DNA of 64,000 nt from NCBI GenBank assembly GCA_938046095.1, contig CALIXS010000019.1, positions 50,654 through 114,653 of the forward strand. The letters run 5' to 3'. Below are positions 1 to 9,128 of the stretch, piece after piece; position 1 is the first letter of the stretch, and the number at the start of each line of letters is the position of its first letter. The position numbers and the translations under genes were made by a program. This DNA comes from an uncultured Clostridia bacterium. GTDB taxonomy: Bacteria > Bacillota > Clostridia > Peptostreptococcales > Anaerovoracaceae. The notes under the pieces are model-generated. The model ran no database searches. It had not been told where the DNA came from and was given only the letters and a program-made list of their open reading frames with translations.

Positions 1-4
1 GCTG

Positions 5-1315
5 ATGGCGGTTCCTGCGTTGTTCATTATATTGTTCATACTTTTGGTAATCGGCGTACCCGTAGGGTTTGCAATCGGAGGAGCTACAATGATGTCAATG
101 TTCTTCTTCTCCGATATGAACATGGTAATTAATTCTCAGTACTGTTACAGCGGAATATTCTCCTTTACGGTGATGGCAATTCCGTTTTTTATGCTTGCCG
201 GAACGATAATGTCGACCGGAGGCATAGCAAAGCGAATAGTTAATTTCGCAGCGGCTCTTATCGATTTTGTCGACGGCGCGATAGGCTGTGTCAGCCTGAT
301 TGCGTGCATGTTCTTCGGAGCATTGTCGGGTTCGGGAATGGCGACGGCCTCCGCAATAGGAAGTATGATGATTCCCGAAATGAAGAAAAAAGGGTACGAT
401 CCCGCATATGCGGCGACAATCGTATGCTTCGGAGGGATAGTCGGACCGATAATTCCCCCGAGTCTTTCGTTTGTACTCTACGGCGCATCCACTAACGTAT
501 CAATTCCTAAGCTTTTTCTTGCAGGCATCCTGCCGGGTATACTGATAGGCTGCATTTTCGTCGCAAGCAACATAATCATGTGCAGAAGATCGGGGGTAGA
601 CCTGAGAAAAAATTCCGCAAAGTCCGCGGAAAGCGTTCCGATGAAAAAAGCGATGAAAGCGCGTCTTCTGAATATCGGAAAGGCGACAAAGGACGGCTTT
701 TGGGCGCTGCTTTCGCCGGTCATAATTCTGGGAGGCATTTATTCGGGTATTTTTACTCCCACCGAGGCTGCATGTGTTTCGGTCGTTTACTCGATCATCA
801 TCAGTTTGTTTGTTTATAAGGATATGAAGCTCAAGGATCTGTACAAAACATTTCTCGACACTTCGGTTCTAAACGGAATAACTTCGTTTCTGCTCGGATA
901 TTCTACTGTGTTTTCGACATTTATGACATTCGAGAAGGTCCCTCAGGGGATAACGGAGTTTCTGACGGGTGTTTCGGACAGCCCTTATGTGGTGCTTCTG
1001 GTCATAAACATTATATTGCTTGTTGTGGGGTGCTTCCTCGATACGGTTCCCGCAATTATAGTTATGGCGCCTATGCTTCTCCCTGCGGTTCAGACCATGG
1101 GTGTAGATCCGATACACTTCGGTGTGATTATGGCTGTAAATTTGGCTCTCGGTCTCTGCTCACCGCCTTACGGCTGCAACCTTTTTGTGGGAGCTGCGGT
1201 TGCAAAGATAAAGATGGAATCCATGTTCAAATACATAGTGCCGTACTTTATTATAGGAATAATAGCACTTTTGATAATCACGTACGTGCCGCAGCTGTCT
1301 CTGGCGTTCATATAA
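5..1315 (+). CDS. dctM: TRAP transporter large permease subunit (DctM-like)
   Basis: A 436-residue, almost entirely hydrophobic protein with about twelve membrane segments. It matches the length and character of the DctM/SiaM large subunit of tripartite ATP-independent periplasmic (TRAP) transporters, which use an ion gradient to import organic acids or sialic acid delivered by an extracytoplasmic binding protein. Glycine/proline-rich re-entrant stretches typical of the family are visible, such as FGALSGSGMATASAIGSMM near residue 100 and GGIVGPIIPPSLSFVLYG near 145. The ATG overlaps a TGA at 3-5 that probably closes the small DctQ subunit, so the rest of the transporter would lie to the left, outside the window. 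Substrate cannot be told. A terminator follows. Confidence 0.93.
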   Translation: MAVPALFIILFILLVIGVPVGFAIGGATMMSMFFFSDMNMVINSQYCYSGIFSFTVMAIPFFMLAGTIMSTGGIAKRIVNFAAALIDFVDGAIGCVSLIACMFFGALSGSGMATASAIGSMMIPEMKKKGYDPAYAATIVCFGGIVGPIIPPSLSFVLYGASTNVSIPKLFLAGILPGILIGCIFVASNIIMCRRSGVDLRKNSAKSAESVPMKKAMKARLLNIGKATKDGFWALLSPVIILGGIYSGIFTPTEAACVSVVYSIIISLFVYKDMKLKDLYKTFLDTSVLNGITSFLLGYSTVFSTFMTFEKVPQGITEFLTGVSDSPYVVLLVINIILLVVGCFLDTVPAIIVMAPMLLPAVQTMGVDPIHFGVIMAVNLALGLCSPPYGCNLFVGAAVAKIKMESMFKYIVPYFIIGIIALLIITYVPQLSLAFI

Positions 1316-1350
1316 AGATGCTGTTGTATTAACGGAAAAACGAATATTTT

Positions 1351-1404
1351 TGCGGCTTTCAGCAGATCGTGCGGATATGGCGGTCGGCGGCAAGCCGCAT
1401 TTTT
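1351..1404 (+). terminator. Rho-independent terminator after the TRAP operon
   Basis: TGCGGCTT (1351-1358) pairs perfectly with AAGCCGCA (1392-1399) and is followed directly by TTTTT. The loop is long (33 nt) and has internal pairing of its own. Confidence 0.6.
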
Positions 1405-1475
1405 GTTGCAGAGGCAAAGCGCCGGATTTTGACGCTCGGAGAGGCGGTCTGCTTCCGACGAAGCGCTAAATGAAC

Positions 1476-1504
1476 TTCTTTGATTGCGTGCCGTGTGGTA
1501 TAAT
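1476..1504 (+). promoter_or_regulatory. Extended -10 promoter for nfu-pepV-tsa
   Basis: TGGTATAAT at 1496-1504 is an extended -10; the hexamer 17 bp upstream (TTCTTT, 1476-1481) is a poor -35. The leader that follows can fold through GCGGG and CCCGC blocks before the nfu ribosome site. Confidence 0.55.
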
Positions 1505-1582
1505 ACGAGGCGGGACGGATTTACCCGCCGTATGGCGGGGCAAATCCCGTGCACAAAACAAGCAGAAAAAGGAGAAACCGAA

Positions 1583-1807
1583 ATGAAAGAAAAAATAGAA
1601 TCTCTGCTCGAGCAGATCAGACCTATATTGCAAAGGGACGGCGGTGACATCGAATTCGTCGACGTGACGCCGGAGAATATAGTGCAGGTAAGGCTCAAGG
1701 GCCACTGCGCCGGGTGCATGGGAGCGAGGATGACGCTTTCAAACATCGTGCAGCAGGTCCTTCAGAATGAAATTCCGGAGATTAAGGGCGTAGAGGCTGT
1801 GGACTGA
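1583..1807 (+). CDS. nfu: NifU C-terminal domain Fe-S scaffold protein
   Basis: A 74-residue protein made of one NifU-like C-terminal domain. The HCAGCMGA segment near residue 41 carries the CxxC pair that binds a [4Fe-4S] cluster between two subunits. The family passes Fe-S clusters to apo-enzymes in the cytosol. I place the start at 1583 because AGGAG sits ten bases upstream and the protein then matches the usual length; an in-frame extension to 1484 would run through the promoter. pepV starts one base after the stop, so the two are probably co-transcribed. Confidence 0.9.
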   Translation: MKEKIESLLEQIRPILQRDGGDIEFVDVTPENIVQVRLKGHCAGCMGARMTLSNIVQQVLQNEIPEIKGVEAVD

Positions 1808-1808
1808 T

Positions 1809-3263
1809 ATGGACGATTTCATCAGGATAATAGATGACGATTTCGACGAGGAAGTTGAATTTCTTCAGAAGCTTATAAGATGCAATTCCGAGAGGACGGA
1901 GCCCGTTACGGCTCAGGACGGAACGGTATACCCTTTCGGACAGGGTGTTGAGGATGCCTATCAGCTCGTAATGTCAGAGGGAGAGAGGATGGGCTTTGCG
2001 ACATGTGACGCCGACCATTACGGCGGACACGTCGAATACGGGAACGGGAGCAGGGTGATGGGGATACTCGCTCATCTCGATGTCGTCCCCGCAGGTGACG
2101 GTTGGAGCTTTGAGCCTTATTCAGGTGCAGTGGACAGCGGATATATATACGGACGCGGAACGACGGACGACAAGGGACCGCTCGTCGCGAGCCTGTTTGC
2201 CATGCGCGCTCTCAAGAAAGCGGGCTATGAGCCTTCTGCGAGGGTCAGGCTCGTTTTGGGGCTTGACGAAGAGACGGAATGGACGGGCATGAAAAGGTAT
2301 ATACAGGATGTCGGTCCGTGCGACTACGGCTTTACGCCTGATGCCGATTTCCCCGTAGTAAACGGGGAAAAGGGCATACTCACCTTTGATCTTGTCAGGA
2401 AGCTTCAGGACAGGAAGCTTAACGGTCTTGAGCTTACACAGCTTTCGGGCGGCGCCGCGCACAATATGGTTGCCGAGAAGGCTTATGCCGTTATCAATGC
2501 CTCCGATCCGGCGCTCTACGGTACCGTAAAGGACAAGCTGTTCCGGTATAAAACGACGCACGCCGTGATCAACGGGTTTGAGCCGAAGATAAGCGTAAGG
2601 GGCATAGGCAGAAGCCTGAAGATATCGGTCGAAGGCAAGTCGGCGCACGGCGCGCACCCCCAGCTCGGCCTCAATGCCGTATCGGTGCTTATGGAGATAC
2701 TGGGCTTGTTCAGCTTCGCATCGGAGGATGTGAACGACGTCATTTCGTTTTACAACGACAATATCGGCTATGATCCGGGCGGTGAACGTCTGGGCTGTGC
2801 ATTCAGGGACGATGTGTCGGGAATGCTTACGCTCAACGTCGGCGTCGTCGCGTATGACAGAAAGTCGATAACTTTTACGATCAATGTCAGGTATCCGATA
2901 AACCGCACCGCTGATGACGTATACCGCGCCATCGCTCGCGTGACCGACAGATACGGCATCGGAACAGTCAGGAAATCGCAGCAGGAGCCTATATATTTCG
3001 ATCCCGAGAGCAGGATGATAAAGACTTTTATGGAAACATATCAGGAGTTTACCGGAGATACGGAGTCGAAGCCCGAAACGATAGGCGGAGGTACTTATGC
3101 GAGGTCGATGAAGAATATCGTAGCCTTCGGCGCTTTGTTCCCGGGAGACCCGGATCTTATGCATCAGAGGGACGAAAGGCTTGAGCTCGATCACCTCAAA
3201 ACTGCGACAAAAATATATGCTCAAACGATATACAAGCTTACACAGGAGGGTTTTGAGTTCTGA
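1809..3263 (+). CDS. pepV: M20 family dipeptidase PepV
   Basis: A 484-residue cytosolic metallopeptidase of the M20 PepV group, which cuts dipeptides with the help of two zinc ions. Expected metal ligands and catalytic residues are visible: HLDVVPAGDGW near residue 88 (His, then Asp), GRGTTDDKGP near 116 (bridging Asp), DEETEW near 154 (catalytic Glu) and TPDADFP near 178. HGAHPQLG near 282 matches the dimerisation-lid part of the active site. Length is normal for PepV. It sits between nfu and tsaE with one- and two-base gaps, so it is probably part of one operon running into the t6A genes. Confidence 0.95.
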   Translation: MDDFIRIIDDDFDEEVEFLQKLIRCNSERTEPVTAQDGTVYPFGQGVEDAYQLVMSEGERMGFATCDADHYGGHVEYGNGSRVMGILAHLDVVPAGDGWSFEPYSGAVDSGYIYGRGTTDDKGPLVASLFAMRALKKAGYEPSARVRLVLGLDEETEWTGMKRYIQDVGPCDYGFTPDADFPVVNGEKGILTFDLVRKLQDRKLNGLELTQLSGGAAHNMVAEKAYAVINASDPALYGTVKDKLFRYKTTHAVINGFEPKISVRGIGRSLKISVEGKSAHGAHPQLGLNAVSVLMEILGLFSFASEDVNDVISFYNDNIGYDPGGERLGCAFRDDVSGMLTLNVGVVAYDRKSITFTINVRYPINRTADDVYRAIARVTDRYGIGTVRKSQQEPIYFDPESRMIKTFMETYQEFTGDTESKPETIGGGTYARSMKNIVAFGALFPGDPDLMHQRDERLELDHLKTATKIYAQTIYKLTQEGFEF

Positions 3264-3265
3264 TC

Positions 3266-3685
3266 TTGAGAGAAGAAGTCATAAAAAGTGAAAGTGACAC
3301 CGAAAGGTTCGGACTTGCGATAGCCGACGGACTCAGGGCAGGCGATGTGCTGGCGCTCGTCGGGGACCTGGGAACGGGGAAAACGACGCTCACCGGATAT
3401 ATTGCAAGGGGGCTTGGGATCACGGAGATGATTACAAGCCCTACTTTTACTGTTGTAAAGGAGTATTACAGCGGCAGGCTGCCGCTTTATCATTTTGATG
3501 TTTATAGAATAGAAGACGCCGATGACGCGTTTGAGCGCGGAATAGAGGAGTATTTTTACAGAGGCGGTGTGTGCGTGGTCGAATGGGCCGAAAAGATTGA
3601 GGAGCTGCTTCCCGGCAATACGAAGGTCATATTCATGGAGCACGGAAAAGCCGGGGAAGAAAGGATCTTCAGATGTACATTTTAG
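3266..3685 (+). CDS. tsaE: tRNA N6-threonylcarbamoyladenosine synthesis ATPase TsaE
   Basis: A 139-residue P-loop ATPase. Walker A is GDLGTGKTT near residue 33, followed by SPTFTVVKEY (switch I), FDVYRIEDADD and VVEWAEKIEELLP, all hallmarks of TsaE (YjeE). With TsaB and TsaD it forms the complex that puts threonylcarbamoyl on A37 of ANN-decoding tRNAs. The start is TTG at 3266, two bases after the pepV stop, with AGGAGGG in the end of pepV as its ribosome site. Its 3' end overlaps tsaB by 13 bases. TsaC/TsaC2, which makes the substrate, is not in the window. Confidence 0.95.
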   Translation: MREEVIKSESDTERFGLAIADGLRAGDVLALVGDLGTGKTTLTGYIARGLGITEMITSPTFTVVKEYYSGRLPLYHFDVYRIEDADDAFERGIEEYFYRGGVCVVEWAEKIEELLPGNTKVIFMEHGKAGEERIFRCTF

Positions 3686-4404
3686 GTATAGAGACGACAG
3701 GCCCTGTCGGTTCTGCCGCCTTTATGGATTTGGACGGTTCCGGCACTGTCGTAATGAAGAAAACTGCGGAGGCGATGAGTCATCTGAGGCTGCTCACGGA
3801 AATGATACGCGGGCTGATGACCGAAAACCTGATAGGGCCGGAGGATATAAGCGCAATAGCGTGCTCCGCAGGTCCCGGATCGTTTACGGGAATAAGGATC
3901 GGTGTCACGACGGCGAGGACTATCGCACAGGTATGGGACAAGCCGTGCATTTCCGTGTCATCGCTTGAAGTATTCGCTCAGAGGTGCGGCGAGGAAAACG
4001 ATGTCGCCGCCATATTCAACGCGCGCAGAGGCCAGGTTTACGGCGCTTTGTTTTCCGCCGGCTCGGGCGTGATGCTTAAGCCCGGACCGTATATGCTGGG
4101 CGATGTTATAGAAGCGGCGGAGAGCGCAGAGGCCGCAAAGTCCCCCGTCCGCGTGCGCTGGTACGGCGACGGTACCGATGCTTATCCGTCCGATTTGGAG
4201 GGCTTTGATATTGCGCCGCGGGAGGAACGCTATCAGACTGCGGACATGGTATGCGCCGAAGGAGCGAAGGCTCTGCGCGCCGGAAGAACGGTCCGCTATA
4301 CGGAGCTTATGCCCGACTACATGAGACAGTCTGAGGCCGAACAGAAGCTCAGGGACGGTACGCTCAAACGCCTCAGAGAAGAAAAGATGAAGAGGTTCAG
4401 ATAA
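3673..4404 (+). CDS. tsaB: tRNA threonylcarbamoyladenosine complex dimerisation subunit TsaB
   Basis: A 243-residue ASKHA-fold protein beginning YILGIETTGPVGSAA with the AGPGSFTGIRIG motif near residue 71 that identifies TsaB (YeaZ). It is catalytically inactive itself and bridges TsaD and TsaE. The Met start lies inside tsaE, and the TAATG junction at its end makes it translationally coupled to rimI. The C-terminal third is rich in charged residues and varies in the family. Confidence 0.95.
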   Translation: MYILGIETTGPVGSAAFMDLDGSGTVVMKKTAEAMSHLRLLTEMIRGLMTENLIGPEDISAIACSAGPGSFTGIRIGVTTARTIAQVWDKPCISVSSLEVFAQRCGEENDVAAIFNARRGQVYGALFSAGSGVMLKPGPYMLGDVIEAAESAEAAKSPVRVRWYGDGTDAYPSDLEGFDIAPREERYQTADMVCAEGAKALRAGRTVRYTELMPDYMRQSEAEQKLRDGTLKRLREEKMKRFR

Positions 4405-4850
4405 TGCCGGAGCTCACGATAAGAAAGGGTATGAAAAACGATATTGATGGTATCGCTTTGCTCGAGAATTCCTGCTTCGGCAGTCCGCTGTCAGCCGATA
4501 TGATACTTAAGGATATGACCGAAAACAGTATGGCGAACTATATAGTAGCAGAGCTTGACGGTGTGCTTGCGGGTTACATAGGCTTCTGGTGCGTTATAGA
4601 AGAATGTCAGATAAACAGCGTCGCGGTGGCCCCGTCTCTCAGGAAACAGCATATAGGCACTACGCTTCTGAATACGTGCATAGATGCAGCGCGCGCTTCG
4701 GGCATAAAGCGCTGGACGCTCGAGGTCAGAGCGGGCAATGAGGCTGCGAAAACGCTTTATGACAGGTTCGGATTTGTCGAAAACGGGATACGGAAGGGGT
4801 ATTACGATAATCCGAAGGAGGACGCCGTCCTCATGGTTTTGGGTGACTGA
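4404..4850 (+). CDS. rimI: Ribosomal protein N-alanine acetyltransferase RimI (GNAT family)
   Basis: A 148-residue GNAT acetyltransferase. The acetyl-CoA-binding motif A region is INSVAVAPSLRKQHIGTTLL near residue 71 (R/QxxGxG-type turn is RKQHIGT), and LEVRAGNEAAKTLYDRFGF near 112 is the C-terminal signature typical of RimI. RimI acetylates the N terminus of ribosomal protein S18. It is embedded between tsaB and tsaD, its common location in Bacillota, with overlapping start and a zero-base gap to tsaD. Confidence 0.92.
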   Translation: MPELTIRKGMKNDIDGIALLENSCFGSPLSADMILKDMTENSMANYIVAELDGVLAGYIGFWCVIEECQINSVAVAPSLRKQHIGTTLLNTCIDAARASGIKRWTLEVRAGNEAAKTLYDRFGFVENGIRKGYYDNPKEDAVLMVLGD

Positions 4851-5867
4851 ATGAAAAACGGAAAATTTCTCACGCTGGGAATAGAGTCGAGCTGCGACGA
4901 AACGGCTGCGGCCGTAGTGGCGGACGGAAGAACGGTGCTTTCAAACGTAATAAACTCTCAGATAGAGATACACACACAGTACGGAGGTGTAGTGCCGGAG
5001 ATCGCATCGAGAAATCACCTTGTTAATGTTAACAGTGTTATAGCCGATGCACTTTCGACAGCCGGTGTCGCGACGGATGATATAGATCTGATCGCGGTGA
5101 CAAACGGTCCCGGCCTTATAGGAGCTCTCGTCATAGGTGTGGCGTGTGCAAAGGCGCTTTCCCTCGCATCCGGAAAGCCTTTGATCGGTGTCAACCACAT
5201 GTATGGGCATGTCAGCAGCAGCTTTATATCGTATCCGGAACTCGAACCGCCGTTCCTCGCTCTTGTCGTATCGGGAGGACATACGAATATAATAGAGATG
5301 ACTGACTATACAAAGTGCGATATACTTGCGGCTACGCGGGACGATGCGGCGGGCGAGGCATTCGACAAGGTTGCGAGAGTCATCGGACTCGGCTATCCGG
5401 GAGGTCCCAAGATAGACGAAGCGGCACGGCGGGGAAATCCGGAGAGGATCAGGTTCAAGCGACCGTATCTTTCAAAGGATACGCTCGACTTCAGCTTCAG
5501 CGGCATCAAAACGGCCGTGCTCAATTATGTGAATACGGAAAAGCAGGCAGGACGCGCCGTAAATACGGATGACGTCGCCGCAGGCTTTCAGGAAGCCGTC
5601 ATTGAGGTACTCGTGCAAAATACGATGGAAGCACTGGCGCCGAGGTGCGAAAAAAAGATAGTACTGGCCGGCGGGGTCGCGGCAAACGGCAGGCTTCGCG
5701 AAGTTCTGAAAAAGCGCTGCGCCGAGGAGGGCGTTATGCTGTATCTCCCCGACAGGCATCTTTGCACCGACAACGCCGCGATGATAGCGTGCGCAGGATA
5801 TTACAGATTTATAAAATACGGGGCGGACGATCTTACGCTCGATGCGTTTGCCGATCTGCCGTTTTAG
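4851..5867 (+). CDS. tsaD: tRNA N6-adenosine threonylcarbamoyltransferase TsaD
   Basis: A 338-residue Kae1/TsaD/Qri7 enzyme that transfers the threonylcarbamoyl group to A37 of tRNA. The metal-binding HMYGH motif near residue 114 is intact, as are GIESSCDETAAAVV at the N terminus, VSGGHTNI near 138 and GGVAANGRLRE near 276. Length is normal. It closes the tsaE-tsaB-rimI-tsaD block. Confidence 0.97.
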   Translation: MKNGKFLTLGIESSCDETAAAVVADGRTVLSNVINSQIEIHTQYGGVVPEIASRNHLVNVNSVIADALSTAGVATDDIDLIAVTNGPGLIGALVIGVACAKALSLASGKPLIGVNHMYGHVSSSFISYPELEPPFLALVVSGGHTNIIEMTDYTKCDILAATRDDAAGEAFDKVARVIGLGYPGGPKIDEAARRGNPERIRFKRPYLSKDTLDFSFSGIKTAVLNYVNTEKQAGRAVNTDDVAAGFQEAVIEVLVQNTMEALAPRCEKKIVLAGGVAANGRLREVLKKRCAEEGVMLYLPDRHLCTDNAAMIACAGYYRFIKYGADDLTLDAFADLPF

Positions 5868-5876
5868 GAGAATATT

Positions 5877-7808
5877 TTGATCGTACTTTCAGCATCTGAA
5901 CTGAATAAGGTTTACGGCACGGACATTATTTTGCAGGACGTTTCGTTCCACCTTAACGAGGGTGACAGGACGGGTATAGTCGGCGAAAACGGAGCCGGGA
6001 AATCGACGCTGCTCAATATTCTTACAGGTGAGGTGAGGCCTGACTCGGGACAGTTTTTTATTGCCGGAGATAAAACGACAGGATACCTGAAGCAGCGTGA
6101 TAATTTTGCTCCGGGAAGGACGGTTATTCAGGAGGTAAACACAATATTCGAACCGCTTCGCATTCTGGAACGCGAGATAGGCGATCTTCATGAGAGGATA
6201 GCAGCCGCAGATCCTTCGGAGTCTAAACCTCTCTGGACACGCCTCGAGACACTTGAGAGGGAATACATCGACAAGGGAGGATACACATACAAAAGCGAGA
6301 TTACTGGAATACTTCAGAGTATGGCGTTCGGCGAGGAGTACTACGATCAGCCGACAGGATCGCTTTCGGGAGGCGAGAGGACGCGCCTTGCGCTTGCCCT
6401 GCTGCTTCTCAAAAAGCCCGATATACTCATACTCGATGAACCGACGAATCATTTGGATATAGGTACGCTCAAATGGCTTGAGCAGTATCTCGGGACGTAC
6501 AGGGGAACTATATTAGTCGTTTCGCACGACAGATACTTTCTTGATCAGCTTACCGATCATATTCTTGAGGTGCACGATCACAAGGTCACTTTGTACGAGG
6601 GAAATTACACGGAATTTGCGGACAAAAAGCGTGCGGCGCACGACGCCGCGATCAAAGCGTACAACAGGCAGGAAGCGGAGATACGCAGGCAGGAGGATAT
6701 GATAAGGCGCTACCGCGAGCGCGGTACGGAGAAACTCGCGAAAAGGGCCGCATCGAGAGAAAAAAGGCTCGCACGAATCGACAGGCTCGAAAAGCCGGAG
6801 AACGGCGGCAAGCCGATGAAGATAAGCTTTTATCAGGATGTCCGAAGCGGCGGTGATGTCCTGTTTGCCGAAGATCTCTCTATGCAATTCGGAAACAGGA
6901 CGCTTTTCAAAAACGTCGGATTTGATATAAAACGGGGCGAGCGTATATGTATAGTCGGCGCGAACGGCACGGGAAAAACAACGCTGCTCAGGATAATAAC
7001 GGGTGAGATTGCTCCGACTGAGGGATTTCTGAGGGTCGGATATAACGTTGAATTCGGATACTATGACCAGGGACAGCTGATGCTCGACGACGAGCTCACC
7101 GTCATGGATGAGGTTCACAACGAATATATTCTCTATAAAGACCGCGAGATAAGGGGGCTGTTAGGGAGATTTCTGTTCAGGGGAGATCAGGTGTTTAACA
7201 AGGTTGGATCGCTTTCGGGCGGCGAAAAGGCGCGCCTCGCGCTTCTCAAGCTCATGATGAGCGGCGCGAACGTGCTCGTGCTCGACGAACCGACGAACCA
7301 CCTCGACATAGAGTCAAAAGAAGCGTTTGAAGATGCTCTTGACGATTATCCGGGCACGGTCATAACGGTAACGCATGACAGGTATTTTCTGAACAGGATA
7401 CCGGACAGGATACTTGAACTTGATCAGGACGGCATATCGACATACCTCGGCAGGTATGACTATTATGTACAGAAAAAAGCGGAGTTGTCCTCGGGTGTGA
7501 CATATCTGAAGCAAATGGCGGACGGAGAGAATGCGAGTCAGCCTGTTGAGCCTAAGCTGAGTGCGGCCGACGAACGCGAGCTGAAGAAAAAGGCGCAGGC
7601 TGAGGAACGAAGGCGCGAGAGGGAAATAGAGCGGCTTGAGGCTTTGATAGAGAGAACGGAAAGCGAGACCGCAGACATATACGCCCGGATGTGCGACGAA
7701 AAAACCCTTCGGGATCACGTGAAACTGAGCGAGCTCGACATGAGGATGAAGGAACTGAAAGAGGTACTCGACAACGCGTATGACGAATGGGAGAAGCTCG
7801 GGGGATGA
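5877..7808 (+). CDS. ABC-F family ATPase, Uup/YdiF-like
   Basis: A 643-residue cytosolic protein with two ABC ATPase domains and no membrane segments. Walker A motifs are GENGAGKST near residue 36 and GANGTGKTT near 364; signatures LSGGERTRLAL and LSGGEKARLAL; Walker B plus catalytic Glu (LDEPTNHLD) occurs in both halves. A charged linker between the domains (about 240-320) and a C-terminal coiled coil (about 570-640, rich in RREREIERLEALIE) place it near Uup/YdiF. ABC-F proteins act at the ribosome; a resistance role is not indicated. The start is TTG at 5877, nine bases after tsaD, following GGAGAA. Confidence 0.93.
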   Translation: MIVLSASELNKVYGTDIILQDVSFHLNEGDRTGIVGENGAGKSTLLNILTGEVRPDSGQFFIAGDKTTGYLKQRDNFAPGRTVIQEVNTIFEPLRILEREIGDLHERIAAADPSESKPLWTRLETLEREYIDKGGYTYKSEITGILQSMAFGEEYYDQPTGSLSGGERTRLALALLLLKKPDILILDEPTNHLDIGTLKWLEQYLGTYRGTILVVSHDRYFLDQLTDHILEVHDHKVTLYEGNYTEFADKKRAAHDAAIKAYNRQEAEIRRQEDMIRRYRERGTEKLAKRAASREKRLARIDRLEKPENGGKPMKISFYQDVRSGGDVLFAEDLSMQFGNRTLFKNVGFDIKRGERICIVGANGTGKTTLLRIITGEIAPTEGFLRVGYNVEFGYYDQGQLMLDDELTVMDEVHNEYILYKDREIRGLLGRFLFRGDQVFNKVGSLSGGEKARLALLKLMMSGANVLVLDEPTNHLDIESKEAFEDALDDYPGTVITVTHDRYFLNRIPDRILELDQDGISTYLGRYDYYVQKKAELSSGVTYLKQMADGENASQPVEPKLSAADERELKKKAQAEERRREREIERLEALIERTESETADIYARMCDEKTLRDHVKLSELDMRMKELKEVLDNAYDEWEKLGG

Positions 7809-7819
7809 GAAAAATATGG

Positions 7820-7848
7820 TTGCAATGGTAATACTTGTTGTCTATAAT
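7820..7848 (+). promoter_or_regulatory. Promoter of acpP
   Basis: TTGCAA (7820-7825), 17-bp spacer, TATAAT (7843-7848). It sits in the gap after the ABC-F gene and gives a leader of about 33 bases. Confidence 0.75.
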
Positions 7849-7886
7849 ATGGTTTGTACTTTAGAAATGAATTACGGAGGGTTAAT

Positions 7887-8117
7887 ATGGTATTCGATAA
7901 AATAAAGGAAATAATCGTCGATCAGCTCAGCGTGGACGAGTCGATGGTGACGGCGGATACAAATTTAATGAAAGACCTTGAGGCCGATTCGCTCGACGCC
8001 GTTGAGATAATCATGGCTATCGAGGAGGAGTACGGGATCGAGATACCTGACGAGGAGGCGGAGAAGTTCAAGACGGTCGGCGACCTTGTCAGATATGTAG
8101 AAGAGCAGACAGAATAA
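7887..8117 (+). CDS. acpP: Acyl carrier protein
   Basis: A 76-residue acidic protein with the ACP signature [11 protein letters not shown] near residue 31; the Ser of DSL carries the 4'-phosphopantetheine arm on which fatty acids are built. ACGGAGG at 7874-7880 fixes the start at 7887; an in-frame extension to 7854 would lack a ribosome site. It is a single-gene unit with its own promoter and terminator, without the fab genes that often flank it. It is distinct from the DltC carrier protein at 50337. Confidence 0.95.
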   Translation: MVFDKIKEIIVDQLSVDESMVTADTNLMKDLEADSLDAVEIIMAIEEEYGIEIPDEEAEKFKTVGDLVRYVEEQTE

Positions 8118-8128
8118 GATATACGAGG

Positions 8129-8163
8129 ACCCGTCTCACCGGCTGATGGCGGGTATTATTATA
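8129..8163 (+). terminator. Terminator after acpP
   Basis: ACCCGTC (8129-8135) pairs with GGCGGGT (8148-8154) with one G-T pair, 12-nt loop, followed by ATTATTATATT. Confidence 0.6.
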
Positions 8164-8190
8164 TTACGCATTACTGAACAGGAGGACCCG

Positions 8191-8847
8191 ATGAAGAATA
8201 CCAAAATTTCAAACGCAGTCATAAACAGGCTGCCGAGATACCGCAGGTATCTTATTGAGCTCGAAAAAAAAGGTGTTGAGAAAATTTCGTCCAAGGAGTT
8301 CAGCGCGCTTATCGGTTATACCGCTTCTCAGATCAGGCAGGATCTCAACAACTTCGGAGGATTCGGCCAGCAGGGCTACGGCTACAGCGTCAGGGGTCTG
8401 CGCGAAGAGATAGATGCCATTCTCGGACTCGACAAGGAGTACAGAATGGTCATAATGGGTGCGGGCAACCTCGGCCAGGCGATTACAAAATATACAAAGA
8501 CGTTCAGACGCGGATTTAAGGTCTGCGGCGTTTTTGAAACAAATCATGACCTCATAGGCAAGTATATCGACGGAGTCGAGATAATGGATTATGAGGATAT
8601 AGTCAATTTTGTCGAAAAGGAGCAAGTGGACATAGGTATTATCTGCGTAGGCAGGGAAAGTGCTCAGGAGGTCGCGGACAGGCTGTGCTTTGCCGGAGTC
8701 AAGGGAGTATGGAACTTTGCCAGAATCGACATAGAAGTGCCGAAGCACGTGGCACTTGAGAACGTGCAGCTTTCGGACAGCCTGCACTCGCTGGCGTATC
8801 ACATGAACGACATCAAAAAAAAGGAACAGCATCAGATCAGAGGATAA
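8191..8847 (+). CDS. rex: Redox-sensing transcriptional repressor Rex
   Basis: A 218-residue regulator with an N-terminal winged helix (about 1-80; RLPRYRRYL, SALIGYTASQIRQDLNNFGGFG) and a C-terminal Rossmann domain (MGAGNLGQAI near 90) that senses the NADH/NAD+ ratio. The C-terminal domain-swapped helix is present. In Clostridia Rex represses fermentation genes until NADH rises. GGAGG at 8181-8185 sets the start at 8191; the longer frame from 8146 begins in the upstream terminator. I see no clear Rex operator in the window. Confidence 0.96.
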   Translation: MKNTKISNAVINRLPRYRRYLIELEKKGVEKISSKEFSALIGYTASQIRQDLNNFGGFGQQGYGYSVRGLREEIDAILGLDKEYRMVIMGAGNLGQAITKYTKTFRRGFKVCGVFETNHDLIGKYIDGVEIMDYEDIVNFVEKEQVDIGIICVGRESAQEVADRLCFAGVKGVWNFARIDIEVPKHVALENVQLSDSLHSLAYHMNDIKKKEQHQIRG

Positions 8848-8854
8848 AATAAAA

Positions 8855-8882
8855 GAGGCCGTCCGAAGACGACCTCATTTTT
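8855..8882. terminator. Bidirectional terminator between rex and ferredoxin
   Basis: GAGGCCGTC (8855-8863), CGAA loop, GACGACCTC (8868-8876), one mismatch. ATTTTT follows on + and TTTTATTTTA on -, so it can end both convergent genes. Confidence 0.8.
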
Positions 8883-8889
8883 CCCCTGA

Positions 8890-9060
8890 CTATTCAGCCT
8901 TAGGCGCCCCTACCGGGCAGGCCTCTGCACATGATCCGCAGTCAATGCATTTGTCGGCATCGATAACGTACTGGCTGCCGCCGTCCGATATAGCTTCTAC
9001 GGGACACTCTGCAGCGCAGGCGCCACAGCTGATGCACGCATCCGAAATTGTGTAAGCCAT
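8890..9060 (-). CDS. 2[4Fe-4S] ferredoxin
   Basis: A 56-residue clostridial-type ferredoxin. Two CxxCxxCxxxCP cluster motifs are complete: CISCGACAAECP from residue 9 and CIDCGSCAEACP from residue 38. This is the low-potential electron carrier of anaerobic metabolism (pyruvate:ferredoxin oxidoreductase, hydrogenase). AAGGAGG lies at 9068-9074 on the complement. It is convergent with rex and divergent from the P-loop gene at 9129. Confidence 0.97.
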   Translation of the reverse strand: MAYTISDACISCGACAAECPVEAISDGGSQYVIDADKCIDCGSCAEACPVGAPKAE

Positions 9061-9128
9061 AGTAAAACCTCCTTATGATGTCTCTGTAATTCAAATCAAT
9101 TATAACAGAAGGGCTGACATAAGTAAAG

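Noticed and set aside
7843..7886. FabT/FapR operator before acpP
   Set aside because: The bases after the -10 (TTTGTACTTTAG) only loosely resemble such sites and show no symmetry.
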